NCBI GenBank assembly: GCA_012517115.1
Contig: JAAYVP010000116.1
Coordinates: 1-43,752, forward strand
Length of the DNA: 43,752 nucleotides
DNA from: Brooklawnia sp.
GTDB lineage: Bacteria; Actinomycetota; Actinomycetes; Propionibacteriales; Propionibacteriaceae
Direction: 5' to 3'
The position numbers and the translations under genes were made by a program. Of this stretch, positions 32,388-41,168 are shown one piece after another; position 1 is the first letter of the stretch, and each line of letters begins with the position of its first letter. The notes beneath the pieces were generated by a model. That model saw only the letters and a program-made list of their open reading frames with translations, did not search any database and was not told where the DNA came from.

Positions 32388-35300
32388 TCACTGCGCCCCT
32401 GCGAGTAGTTCGGATGCCCGGACGATCATCCCGGTGGGCGGCTGCCAAGTAAAGACGCCGCTCGGCATGGCGCCCAGTATCGGATTGTCAGGGCCTGTCA
32501 TGCCGCGGACGAAGAGGTAGCCCACCCCGCCCAGGTGTCGGCCAGGTATATAGCCGGGCAGACGCCAAGCCAGATAGCGGTGCAGGGCAGCACAGTAGAG
32601 CAGCGCCTGCAGCGGATAGTGGGCCTCACACATCGCGGCGGTCATCGCGGCGGGTGTGTAGTGGCACGCGGTGAGCGGCTCGTCGGCCTGGGTGGGCACT
32701 CGATTCGTCTTGTAGTCGAGCACCACGAATCGCGGATGGGGGCCGGGCACCCTCAGGACCACGTCGATGGAGCCGGTCAGGAAGCCGGCTAACACGGTTT
32801 CCGCGGCGGCGGAGCCAGCCAATTGGCTGCCGTAGCGGCGTAACGGGTCGGCGTCGGGCAGTTGGGTCTCGAACAGCGCGGCCAGATCGGCCACCTTCCG
32901 CCGACGATTGGCGGCACCGAGAGGCAGCTCGAAGTCGAGTTCGGTGAGCCGGTGCCGCGCACCCAGTTGGCGCAGCGACCGGTTGTCGGTCAGCAAGCCG
33001 AGTGGGGTGGTCAGGGTTTGCACCAGCCCGTGCGCCAATCGGTCGGTGTCGAGCCCGGCGAGCGGGAATCGGTCCGCCAGCACCGCCAGCTCCCGGCTCA
33101 GCGCCCCGAGCAGTTCATCGTCGGCGGGATCGACTCGCTCCAGCACCGCATGGACCAGGCTGCCGAACTGTGTGCCACCCGGCAGCGTGGCCAGCGCCGA
33201 GGTGGGTGCCTGCACCGCGTCGCCATCGGTCGACCCGGTGGAGTCGGCCGACTCGACGGCGATGCGGAGCGACGCTTCCGTCTCGACTCGGTCGGCGGGC
33301 AACTCGGTTTCGTCAGATTCCGCGTCGATCGGTCTCGACGCTTCGCTGTGCATTGCCGCGGTCAGCCCGGTGTATGAGGTCCGCACCCATTCCCGGTCGA
33401 TGTGGTCACTGAAGATGCGAGCGTCCAAGACCTGCTGCGAAGCCTCCGAGTCGGTGACCTCTAGGCTGGCTGGTCTGGCCAGCCCAGAGGGATCGACCAG
33501 GGTCAGGTGGCAGTAAGGACGCGACGGCAGCTGCGCGGCAGGCAGTGGCGAGAAAAAGGGCGGGGGTGGTGTGCCGTCCCAACGGTTGTTGCACAACAGC
33601 CGATGCAGCGCTGATCTGGTCGTGTTGTGAGGAGTCGGGGCCCACCACATCACCAGCAGCGACTGTGCCCGGGTGCATGCCACGTAGAACGACCGCAACG
33701 ACTCGGCGGCCTCCTCCGAGCGGTAGTCCTCGGTGCGGTCTGCTCGGTCGAGAGGCTGGGCGACATCAAGTACCCGGACGCCATCCACGTGCCCGATGAT
33801 CGGTGTGTCTTCGTAGGGGTCTTGGCAGTAGCGGTCGGCGGCCTGCGGGAGCAGGACAATCGGGAACTGCAGACCCTTGGCTTGATGCACCGTCATCACC
33901 CGGATCGCTGGACGATCAGTTGGCAGCCGCCGTGTCCGCTCATCGGGGATCTGACTGGCGCGCTCGATGCGGCGTCTCAAGTACTCAGCCAGGCCGGGCG
34001 CACCGAGGTACTCGGTCTGGTTGAGGATTTCGGTGACGTGACGAAGGTCGGTGACCAGCGCCTCGCCGCCGGGGCGGCTGAGCAGCCGGGAGTACAGCTG
34101 GCGTTCGGCAGTCAGAGTCTCGAAGACCGCCGCCACGCCCTGATCAGCCAGCAGTCGGGCGCACCGGGTCAGCAACGCAGTCATCGCCACCAGGTCGTCA
34201 CCGTCGGCTGTCGCAATGTCAGCGCTGGTCCAATCGACCAAGCAGGTCATCATGGCCCGCCGCAGATGGCGTCGATCCGGGGTTTCCAATGCCTCCAACA
34301 GCACTAGCCAATCGGTGGCCGCCTGGGTGGTGAAGACGCTCGACTCCCCACTGAAGACCGAGGGATAACCGCTCGCCGCCAGCATCTCGTGCACCTGCTG
34401 GCCCACCTTGTTCGAGGCGACGAGCACCGCGATGTCGTCGGGACTGACCCGCCGCCATTCCCCAGCACTGTTGCGTAGCTCGTAACTGCCGGTCAGCAAC
34501 AAGTCGACCTGGGCCAGCAGGTCAGCCTGAATCTTTTCCCGCGCCGACTCGATCCGCAATGGATCGTCGGCGTCGATGGCGCGGATGCGCACCATTTCGG
34601 CGGGTTGGTCGATGCTGGCTCTGATGCGGGCCAGGGTGTGCCGGGCATTGATCTGCGTCAGCTTGATGGCCGCGCTGGGGGTGCCCAGGTCGATCGGCCC
34701 GAAGATTCGCTCGATGCCCCGCACCACCCCAATGTCGGAGCGGTGGTTGGTGCCCAGTCGGATTACCCGGTCGGCGCTGGCCCGGGCCGCGGAGTAGGTC
34801 TCGACGTCACCGCCACGAAACCGGTAGATAGCCTGTTTCGGGTCGCCAATCAGCATCATCGTGGCCCGGCCGTGGAAGCCAGCCGCAAGGAACTGCCACT
34901 GCTGCGGGTCGGTGTCTTGGAACTCGTCCACCAGGACTACCCGGAATCTGCTGCTCAACAGTTCGGCCGCGGCCGGTCCGTTGCCAGGGTCTGTGAGTGT
35001 CGCGGCCAACCGGTTGATCATGTCGTCGTAGGTCAAGACGCGCAGTAGTCGCTTTCGGCGGTCGATCTCTGCCCTGACTGCGGCAGCGAATCCGACCCGC
35101 AGGGCGTAGTCGTCGCCTGGCGGGTGCAGTTGCTCGGCAGGATGGGCGTTGGCGATCCGACCCAGCATGCTCGCGTAAGCCCAGTCCAGGCGTTGCCACC
35201 GCTCATCGGACAGGTAGATGTCTGCTATCACTTCATCGGCGAGGACATCCAGGTCAGATCCCAACTCGACTGCCCGATCGTGGTCGGCGAGCAGCCCGAG

Positions 35301-35699
35301 TTCGTCCAGCATCCGTTTGGCGAAGGTGTGCAGCGTGACAATCGGTGCCTCGTCGACTTGCCCGAGCGCTCGCTCGATGCGGTCGAGCCGGGTTGCCAGC
35401 AACTCGGCGTCGGCGGCGATCACTCGGTCGACGTCGTCGTCACCGACGGGGCCACCGTCGATGACCCGTTGCAGCGTGGCGCGACTGCTAACCAGCCGGT
35501 CGCGGATGCTGTCGCGGAGTTCGGAGGTCGCGCGACGGCTAAAGGTCACTGCCAGGATCTGCCCCAGCGGGAAGCCCTCGCAAACGAACCGGGCGACCAT
35601 GCCGGCGATGGTGTACGTCTTACCGGTGCCCGCGCTGGCCTCCAGCACGGTCGTGGTGCCGACTTCTGGCAGCGGACCGAACCAGTCGAAGTCCTCCAT
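32388..35699 (-). CDS. recB: RecB subunit of exonuclease V
   Basis: A 1103-residue 3'-to-5' helicase with C-terminal nuclease. Motif I is EASAGTGKTYTI at 20-31, motif II LVDEFQDTDPQQW and motif III GDPKQAIYRFRGGD, followed by MTVHQAKGLQFP and FYVACTRAQ. The nuclease has GTQFGSLVHAVLE, GSIDVVLR near 970 and the catalytic VVLDYKTNR near 995, then the YPLQALLYCAALHRYL helix. It is about 75 residues shorter than E. coli RecB, with no obvious domain missing. The ATG start lies four bases after the recC stop. With RecC and RecD it forms the second complete end-resection enzyme in the window. Confidence 0.94.
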   Translation of the reverse strand: MEDFDWFGPLPEVGTTTVLEASAGTGKTYTIAGMVARFVCEGFPLGQILAVTFSRRATSELRDSIRDRLVSSRATLQRVIDGGPVGDDDVDRVIAADAELLATRLDRIERALGQVDEAPIVTLHTFAKRMLDELGLLADHDRAVELGSDLDVLADEVIADIYLSDERWQRLDWAYASMLGRIANAHPAEQLHPPGDDYALRVGFAAAVRAEIDRRKRLLRVLTYDDMINRLAATLTDPGNGPAAAELLSSRFRVVLVDEFQDTDPQQWQFLAAGFHGRATMMLIGDPKQAIYRFRGGDVETYSAARASADRVIRLGTNHRSDIGVVRGIERIFGPIDLGTPSAAIKLTQINARHTLARIRASIDQPAEMVRIRAIDADDPLRIESAREKIQADLLAQVDLLLTGSYELRNSAGEWRRVSPDDIAVLVASNKVGQQVHEMLAASGYPSVFSGESSVFTTQAATDWLVLLEALETPDRRHLRRAMMTCLVDWTSADIATADGDDLVAMTALLTRCARLLADQGVAAVFETLTAERQLYSRLLSRPGGEALVTDLRHVTEILNQTEYLGAPGLAEYLRRRIERASQIPDERTRRLPTDRPAIRVMTVHQAKGLQFPIVLLPQAADRYCQDPYEDTPIIGHVDGVRVLDVAQPLDRADRTEDYRSEEAAESLRSFYVACTRAQSLLVMWWAPTPHNTTRSALHRLLCNNRWDGTPPPPFFSPLPAAQLPSRPYCHLTLVDPSGLARPASLEVTDSEASQQVLDARIFSDHIDREWVRTSYTGLTAAMHSEASRPIDAESDETELPADRVETEASLRIAVESADSTGSTDGDAVQAPTSALATLPGGTQFGSLVHAVLERVDPADDELLGALSRELAVLADRFPLAGLDTDRLAHGLVQTLTTPLGLLTDNRSLRQLGARHRLTELDFELPLGAANRRRKVADLAALFETQLPDADPLRRYGSQLAGSAAAETVLAGFLTGSIDVVLRVPGPHPRFVVLDYKTNRVPTQADEPLTACHYTPAAMTAAMCEAHYPLQALLYCAALHRYLAWRLPGYIPGRHLGGVGYLFVRGMTGPDNPILGAMPSGVFTWQPPTGMIVRASELLAGAQ

Positions 35700-35703
35700 G
35701 CTG

Positions 35704-38700
35704 TCAGCCCACCTCCCGCTCAGGCCACCACGGTTCGAGGCGCGATGCGATCGGGCCGAGCACCTGGTCAGCTAGAGCCTCGAACCGGCCGGTAGCCAGC
35801 AAGTCATCGAAACCAGGGAAGAAGTAGCACCAGTTGGCGTCCTCTGCCGGGTATTTGTCGCGCGCTCGGTCCAGCGGCTCTCCCTTACCCCAGCTGAGTA
35901 GTCCTGCGTAGGCCGCTGCGGTTCGCAGCGGGAATGGAAGCACTGTCTGCATACCTTCTTCGCGGAGTTCGATCAACCAGGCCAGGATCTGCAAGGCGAG
36001 TTGCCTCTCTGGTGCGGCAAGCAGGTGACAACGCTTGCCGACCAGCAATCCGGACGCTCCGATCGGCTCTCGACCGGCTGCGCTCAGCAGTGCCAGCCGC
36101 AGCCAACAAGCCAAGGCATCGTCGGGTTTGGGGTGACCGAACCGCTGCACCACGACCCGGTTCCCGTACAGGCCGACCCGGCCGCGCAGCGCCCGGCCTG
36201 CCACCTCGACGTCGCAGTCGACCAGCCGCAGCCCGCCCGCCCGGACACGACCCACCACGGTTGCGACTTCTTGCGCCTGCGCCAGTTGGTCATCAAGGAC
36301 GCATTGACCCCGCCGCCCCGGCAGCACGCGGCCACCCAACCAGGCCGAACGCCGAACTTGGTCCAGATCATGCCCAGCCACCAGCGATTCGAAGACCTCG
36401 TTGCCCAATTGCCATTTCATAAGTTGGTCGTCGGCCAAGGGCAGTTCGACTCGCAATTCCCGGGTGAACCCACCCAAAGTGGTGCCGACCGCTTGGCGCA
36501 GCAGTGCCCTGGCCGGGTTGGTGAAGAAGGCCACCAGATCTTCAATGTCGACTTCACTGGGAGTGTTGATCGCGTGCTGCCAACCCCCGGCCGGGGGCGG
36601 CGCGACCTTCGGGGCGGCCAACGCCAGCGCACCCTGAAGAGCCTGCCGGTCAAAACTGGCCGCTCGGGCGTTGCCGGTTACCGCGAAATCGGGCCAGCCA
36701 TGCGGATGCATCGGATGCCAACTAACCAGCGCATCTGGGCCGGTTGCGCCCCGCCATTGGCCAGCGGCGCCGCCTACTGCGCAAGCCTCGACCAGTTCGC
36801 GGACGCAGATCGGCGCCGGCTGTGGCCGACCGGTAGCCTCGTCGGCACCCTGGGCGACAACGATGAACTTCTCGCGGGCTGCGAGTAACGCGTCCAGCAG
36901 CCGCTGCCTGCGCAACTCGCGTGGTCGGTCGGTCCAGTGTGAGATGAAGCCACTCGCAGGCCGGCTGAGGAGGTCGTCGCCATCGACGGGGGAGGGGCCG
37001 GGGAAGTGCGAGTCGTCCAGGCCGAGGACGCAGATCACCCGCGCCTCGACGCCAGCCATGTCGTCGAGGGTCGTGAACAGCAGAGAGCCGTTGCCGTAGT
37101 TGGGCCGGCGCCAGGCGGTCTGTTGCCGATCTGCCAGCCAGCCAGCCAGATCTCCGGCAACCAGAGGGGCCTGACGTTGCTGGGCGGTCTGCTCAAGTTC
37201 AGCCAGTTCGGACAGCGCGTGGCGCAGTTGCCAGTCGGCGTCAGGAGGCACCTCGACCAACAGCTCGATCGCGGTTCGCAGCCGGGTCGCCCACAGCGCC
37301 GCCGGGGCGGGCTCGTTGAAGCTCAACCAGATTCTCCGCACCCGAGACACCAGTTCGGCGAGTTGGCCGACCAACCTGGCGTCCGAGCCGTCCACTCCTG
37401 GCACTGGCGTGACCGTGCCCAGATTGACCGGGGGTCTGCTGTTGAAGGCAAGACTAATCAGCAACCGGTCGACGCCGGCCAGCCAGGTCGACTGGGTGAT
37501 CGGCAGGCCGTTACGGCTACGCTGATCTGCGTCGACCCCCCAGCGGATCTCGGCAGCACCTACGAGTTCGTGCAGCCGATCGAGCGCGTCGGTGTCGAAA
37601 CCGAATCGTTGGGCGACTGGTGGCAGCTGGCATAGGTCCATCAGGTCGACGCTGGTCGCGCGTCCGGTGTGCAGCGCGAAGAGTCGCTCGAGCACGCCTA
37701 GCACCGGATTGAGTGCCACCACCGACGGGGCTGCCAACTGCGCCCGAAGCCGGTGTCCGGGATGGAATCCAGCGGCGTTGCCGTCGAGGCAGAAGAAGGC
37801 CGAGATGAGTGGCGCGTACTGGGTCAGGGCTGGGCAGAGCACGACCACGTCACGCGGCTGCAGGGTCGGGTCATCGGTGAACAGCCCACACAGCACGTCG
37901 CGCAGCACTTGTACCTGGCGGTCCGGTCCGTGGCAGGCATGAATCTGTAGCGAGCCATCGGCCCCCGATCGGGACGCCGCTGGGAGGTCGTCACGGACCT
38001 CGGCCTGTACCTGTGCGAGCAGCGTGCCACCGGTGTCGGTGCTGCGTCTGGGAGAGGGCAGGGCCGACCGACTGGAGTGATGGCGCAGGAACGGCGAGCC
38101 GGGCCGTGTTGGGTCGATCAGGATCCCGGAGAGCACGAACCTGTGTACGTCGTGGTGACGCCCGAGCGCGCTCAGTAGCTCGAGCTCGGGGGGCGCCGGG
38201 TCGTCAACCTGCAACGCCACCACTCGTGCCGGGAGCCCAGGCACGCGGTGGCTGGCGAGCAGCCCCAGCAGCTGGTGGTGACGTTCAGCCGGGTCGGGAC
38301 CAAGCATTTCCCGAAGCAACCGCCACAGCGCGGGCTGCCAGCGGTCGCGCGCTGCCAATGCAGCACCGTCGGGGCCCACATCGCGGGCGGACCGCCAGTC
38401 GGCGACCATGGCGGGGTGTTGCCGGGCGTAGCGGCGGAACAGTCCAGCGAGCCTACTGGCGGTCGTCTGGCCGCGGCCTGGGCGCCCATCCGGGTCGCCC
38501 AAGTGCCTGAGGAGCGGGGCCAGTTCCGCACGGTTGGCAGGGTCTGCGATGATCTCCAGGATGCCGAGCCAAAGCCCGGCACCCCGCCACTGGTCGGCGG
38601 GTAACAAGCCCTCGTCCTCGAAGGCGGCACCGACGTGCCGCTCAAGACGGGGACCGGGGATGAACTCCAGGCCGGCGGCGATCTGCGGCCCAGCGGCTCT

Positions 38701-38859
38701 GGCGGCCAGATACTGCGAGAAGGCCCGTTGATGAGCTGATGAGGGTGGCACTACCAAGTCGAGGTCGAGTGGGCCAGCGGGATGATCTTGCAGCTCGAGC
38801 GCGGCCAGCTCGCACAGATGTGACCAACTGGTGGCCGCGGTCGGGCTGTGAAGGCTCAT
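35704..38859 (-). CDS. recC: RecC subunit of exonuclease V
   Basis: A 1051-residue protein with the length and layout of RecC, a catalytically dead helicase-like subunit that splits the strands and scans for the Chi sequence. Family hallmarks are the N-terminal LDLDLVVPPSSAHQRAFSQYLA, the DVVVLCPALTQYAPLI segment and the RVICVLGLDDSHFPG segment followed by a degenerate nuclease-like C-terminus. It lacks a Walker A motif, as expected. It is first in the recCBD operon. A TAAGGT box eight bases before the ATG suggests a leaderless transcript. The Chi sequence recognised cannot be derived from this window. Confidence 0.92.
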   Translation of the reverse strand: MSLHSPTAATSWSHLCELAALELQDHPAGPLDLDLVVPPSSAHQRAFSQYLAARAAGPQIAAGLEFIPGPRLERHVGAAFEDEGLLPADQWRGAGLWLGILEIIADPANRAELAPLLRHLGDPDGRPGRGQTTASRLAGLFRRYARQHPAMVADWRSARDVGPDGAALAARDRWQPALWRLLREMLGPDPAERHHQLLGLLASHRVPGLPARVVALQVDDPAPPELELLSALGRHHDVHRFVLSGILIDPTRPGSPFLRHHSSRSALPSPRRSTDTGGTLLAQVQAEVRDDLPAASRSGADGSLQIHACHGPDRQVQVLRDVLCGLFTDDPTLQPRDVVVLCPALTQYAPLISAFFCLDGNAAGFHPGHRLRAQLAAPSVVALNPVLGVLERLFALHTGRATSVDLMDLCQLPPVAQRFGFDTDALDRLHELVGAAEIRWGVDADQRSRNGLPITQSTWLAGVDRLLISLAFNSRPPVNLGTVTPVPGVDGSDARLVGQLAELVSRVRRIWLSFNEPAPAALWATRLRTAIELLVEVPPDADWQLRHALSELAELEQTAQQRQAPLVAGDLAGWLADRQQTAWRRPNYGNGSLLFTTLDDMAGVEARVICVLGLDDSHFPGPSPVDGDDLLSRPASGFISHWTDRPRELRRQRLLDALLAAREKFIVVAQGADEATGRPQPAPICVRELVEACAVGGAAGQWRGATGPDALVSWHPMHPHGWPDFAVTGNARAASFDRQALQGALALAAPKVAPPPAGGWQHAINTPSEVDIEDLVAFFTNPARALLRQAVGTTLGGFTRELRVELPLADDQLMKWQLGNEVFESLVAGHDLDQVRRSAWLGGRVLPGRRGQCVLDDQLAQAQEVATVVGRVRAGGLRLVDCDVEVAGRALRGRVGLYGNRVVVQRFGHPKPDDALACWLRLALLSAAGREPIGASGLLVGKRCHLLAAPERQLALQILAWLIELREEGMQTVLPFPLRTAAAYAGLLSWGKGEPLDRARDKYPAEDANWCYFFPGFDDLLATGRFEALADQVLGPIASRLEPWWPEREVG

Positions 38860-38867
38860 GGCAATCC

Positions 38868-38873
38868 ACCTTA
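38868..38873 (-). promoter_or_regulatory. -10 box of recCBD (leaderless)
   Basis: TAAGGT on the minus strand, eight nucleotides (ggattgcc) before the recC ATG at 38859. It shares the 63-bp intergenic region with the uvrD2 promoter. Confidence 0.45.
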
Positions 38874-38908
38874 GGACGCTGGTCCGGCAGTTTGTCGGTG
38901 GCCCGTTC

Positions 38909-38914
38909 TACGAT
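38909..38914 (+). promoter_or_regulatory. -10 box of uvrD2 (leaderless)
   Basis: TACGAT, eight nucleotides (gtgtcatc), then the GTG at 38923. There is no ribosome binding site. Confidence 0.5.
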
Positions 38915-38922
38915 GTGTCATC

Positions 38923-40740
38923 GTGAGAGCCGATCAATCGCGAGCCGCCGAGGTGCTGGTGGGCCTGGACGCCCAACAGCGGGCGGTGGCCACCAGCTTC
39001 GGCGTCCCGGTGGTGGTGCTCGCCGGCGCTGGCACTGGGAAGACTCGCGCCATAACCCACCGCATCGCCTTCGGCGCCTTCTCGGGTGTCCTCGATCCGG
39101 GGCGGACGCTGGCTGTCACCTTCACCGCCAAGGCGGCCGGCGAACTGCGGCACAGGCTGGCACACCTCGGCGTGCCACAGGTGCAGGCCCGCACTTTCCA
39201 CGCCGCCGCGCTGCGTCAAATCAGGTACTTCTGGCCGCTGGTGCACGGGGTCGAACTTCCCCAGGTGACCGGCAGCACCTTCTCGCTGATCGCAGAGGCC
39301 GCCCGCGGGATGGGGGTACCGATCGACACACCATTGTTGCGTGATCTGGCTGCTGAGATCAGCTGGACCAAGGTGTCGAATATCGCGGCGCACCGCTATG
39401 CCGAGTTGGCAGCGCGCGCCGGTCGTCAGATCAGTGGGCTCGATCACGAAAAGGTCGCCGCGACGTTGGCCCGCTACGAGCAGGTGAAGAAGCGCCGTCA
39501 ACTGATCGACTTCGACGACATCTTGTTGTGCGCCATCGCCTTGCTGCACGAACACCCGGAGGTGGCCGCCCAGGTGCGCGACCAGTACCGCCACTTCACC
39601 GTCGACGAATACCAGGACGTCAGTCCGGTCCAGCGCACGCTGCTCGAACTGTGGATCTGGGATGGGACAGACATCTGCGTGGTCGGTGACGTCAACCAGG
39701 CGATCCACACGTTCGCCGGCGCCCAGCCCAGCTACCTGACGAACTTCGCCCACGAGCATCCCGGAGCCATCACTCTGAAGCTTGAAACCAACTACCGCTC
39801 GACCCCGCAGGTGCTGGAGGCGGCCAATGCCTTGATCGGGCGGGGTCTGCGACTGCGTCCGACCAGGGCGGATGGCCCGGGATTGCAGGTGGTACCGGCA
39901 GCCGATGAGCAGGTCGAGGCCGCCGAGGTGGCCCGATGGTTGGTCGATGAACACGATGCCGGGCGGGCCTGGCGGGAGCTTGGCGTGCTGTATCGGATCA
40001 ACGCCCAGGCCGAAGCGTTGGAGGAGGAACTGAAGACGTTGCGCGTGCCTTACGTGGTGCGTGACCTTGAGGGACGCTCAGCAGCGCCTCACCCGACTGG
40101 CGAGCCGCTCCAGGATGCGGTCACCTTGTCGACGATGCACTCGGCCAAGGGGCTGGAATGGGAATCGGTGGCGGTGATCGGGCTTTCGGAGGGACTGATG
40201 CCGTTCGCGTTGGCGACCACGCCTGCGGCGCTCGCCGAAGAGAAACGGCTGCTGTATGTCGCATTGACTCGGGCGCGCACCGGACTGCGGTTGTCGTGGG
40301 CAAGCGGGGGAGCGTCCGGTCGAGCGAACCGGGCCCCCTCTCGCTACCTGCGGCGAGCTGGGCTGGTGGCTATGTCGTCCGAAGTGCCGACGGGCAAATC
40401 GAGTCGACGCCAGCTACGGACACGGTCGCTGCCGAACTGCCGCGTGTGTGGTGAACCGCTCAGTGAGGCTGCGGAGATCAAGTTGGGACGCCATCCCGGC
40501 TGCCCGACTGACTACGATGAACGCTTGTTCGACGAGTTACGGAGTTGGCGTTGGGCGACCGCGCAGGCGCAATCGTTGCCAGCCTTCGTGGTCTTTACCG
40601 ATACCACGTTGCGCGCGCTTGCCGAGCAACGCCCGGCAGACCGTGCCAGCCTTCTGCGCATCCCGGGGATCGGGATGGCAAAGGCTGACCGGTACGGTGC
40701 AGAGGTTGTCGATTTGATTGCGGCTCATGCGCAGGCATGA
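38923..40740 (+). CDS. uvrD2: UvrD2-type DNA helicase with HRDC domain, 2B subdomain reduced
   Basis: A 605-residue superfamily 1A helicase. Motif I is LAGAGTGKTRAI, motif Ia VTFTAKAAGEL, motif II VDEYQDVSP, motif III GDVNQAIHTFAGA and motif IV NYRSTPQVLEAA. The distal motifs are STMHSAKGLEWE and LLYVALTRAR. A C506-x2-C509-x14-H524-x2-C527 motif links to the C-terminal HRDC domain (about 530-605), the signature of mycobacterial UvrD2. It is about 100 residues shorter than the mycobacterial protein. Almost all the loss lies between the LKTLRVPY segment and STMHSAKG, where subdomain 2B normally sits. It is divergent from recC. In mycobacteria UvrD2 is essential. Here it is likely a repair or replication helicase with altered regulation. 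Confidence 0.92.
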   Translation: MRADQSRAAEVLVGLDAQQRAVATSFGVPVVVLAGAGTGKTRAITHRIAFGAFSGVLDPGRTLAVTFTAKAAGELRHRLAHLGVPQVQARTFHAAALRQIRYFWPLVHGVELPQVTGSTFSLIAEAARGMGVPIDTPLLRDLAAEISWTKVSNIAAHRYAELAARAGRQISGLDHEKVAATLARYEQVKKRRQLIDFDDILLCAIALLHEHPEVAAQVRDQYRHFTVDEYQDVSPVQRTLLELWIWDGTDICVVGDVNQAIHTFAGAQPSYLTNFAHEHPGAITLKLETNYRSTPQVLEAANALIGRGLRLRPTRADGPGLQVVPAADEQVEAAEVARWLVDEHDAGRAWRELGVLYRINAQAEALEEELKTLRVPYVVRDLEGRSAAPHPTGEPLQDAVTLSTMHSAKGLEWESVAVIGLSEGLMPFALATTPAALAEEKRLLYVALTRARTGLRLSWASGGASGRANRAPSRYLRRAGLVAMSSEVPTGKSSRRQLRTRSLPNCRVCGEPLSEAAEIKLGRHPGCPTDYDERLFDELRSWRWATAQAQSLPAFVVFTDTTLRALAEQRPADRASLLRIPGIGMAKADRYGAEVVDLIAAHAQA

Positions 40741-40765
40741 TGGTGGCCGCCAGCGGCGATGGTTG

Positions 40766-40927
40766 TCAGGCGCGGCCGAGGATACGGTTCAGGTTGGTGC
40801 CGCAGACCGGGCACTTGCCCTTGGCCATCTTCGTGCCCCGGTCGTTGACCACGACGTTGCCCTTGGCTTCACGCTTTTGCTTGCACTTGACGCAGTAGAA
40901 CTCGCCTTCGTAGCTTTCTTCGGCCAT
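40766..40927 (-). CDS. DUF5679 zinc-ribbon protein
   Basis: A 53-residue protein read on the minus strand from ATG 40927 to the TGA at 40766. It has two CxxC pairs, YCVKCKQKRE and KCPVCGTNLNR, forming a small zinc ribbon, with lysine/arginine-rich surroundings. A strong AAGGAG ribosome binding site lies six bases before the ATG. It converges tightly with uvrD2 (25 bp). DUF5679 proteins are common in actinobacteria; their function is unknown, though the fold and charge fit nucleic-acid or ribosome binding. Confidence 0.88.
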   Translation of the reverse strand: MAEESYEGEFYCVKCKQKREAKGNVVVNDRGTKMAKGKCPVCGTNLNRILGRA

Positions 40928-41168
40928 CGTATTCTCCTTGCACTGGGGTTAGATCTTGGAAGCTGGCACCCGCATCACGAATCCCAGCCGCTGAGCGGTG
41001 AGTCTAGTCGCATGGCCCATGACATCGCAGCAAGACAAGGCGTTGTTCGCTGGAAAAGCAAGACCCTCGGGGCTTGGGCTTGCACGCCTTCCCCTGCGCG
41101 CATCCGAGACTCCGAGGGCCTATGCCGTCACCGTAGTGGCCGATTCCGTCGGCCGTCAAGGAGGAGAA
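40928..41168. other. 241-bp divergent intergenic region
   Basis: It lies between the DUF5679 start and the chosen metallopeptidase start. It contains a separated inverted repeat CCCTCGG (41064-41070) and CCGAGGG (41112-41118), which could fold in the metallopeptidase leader. An open frame from 40998 or 41019 continues into that gene without a stop, so part of the region could be coding. I see no RNA gene and no clear TANNNT box close to a start codon. Confidence 0.4.

Noticed and set aside
38892-38914. TTGTCG as a -35 box for uvrD2
   Set aside because: Only 11 bp separate it from TACGAT, too short for a normal sigma-70-type promoter.
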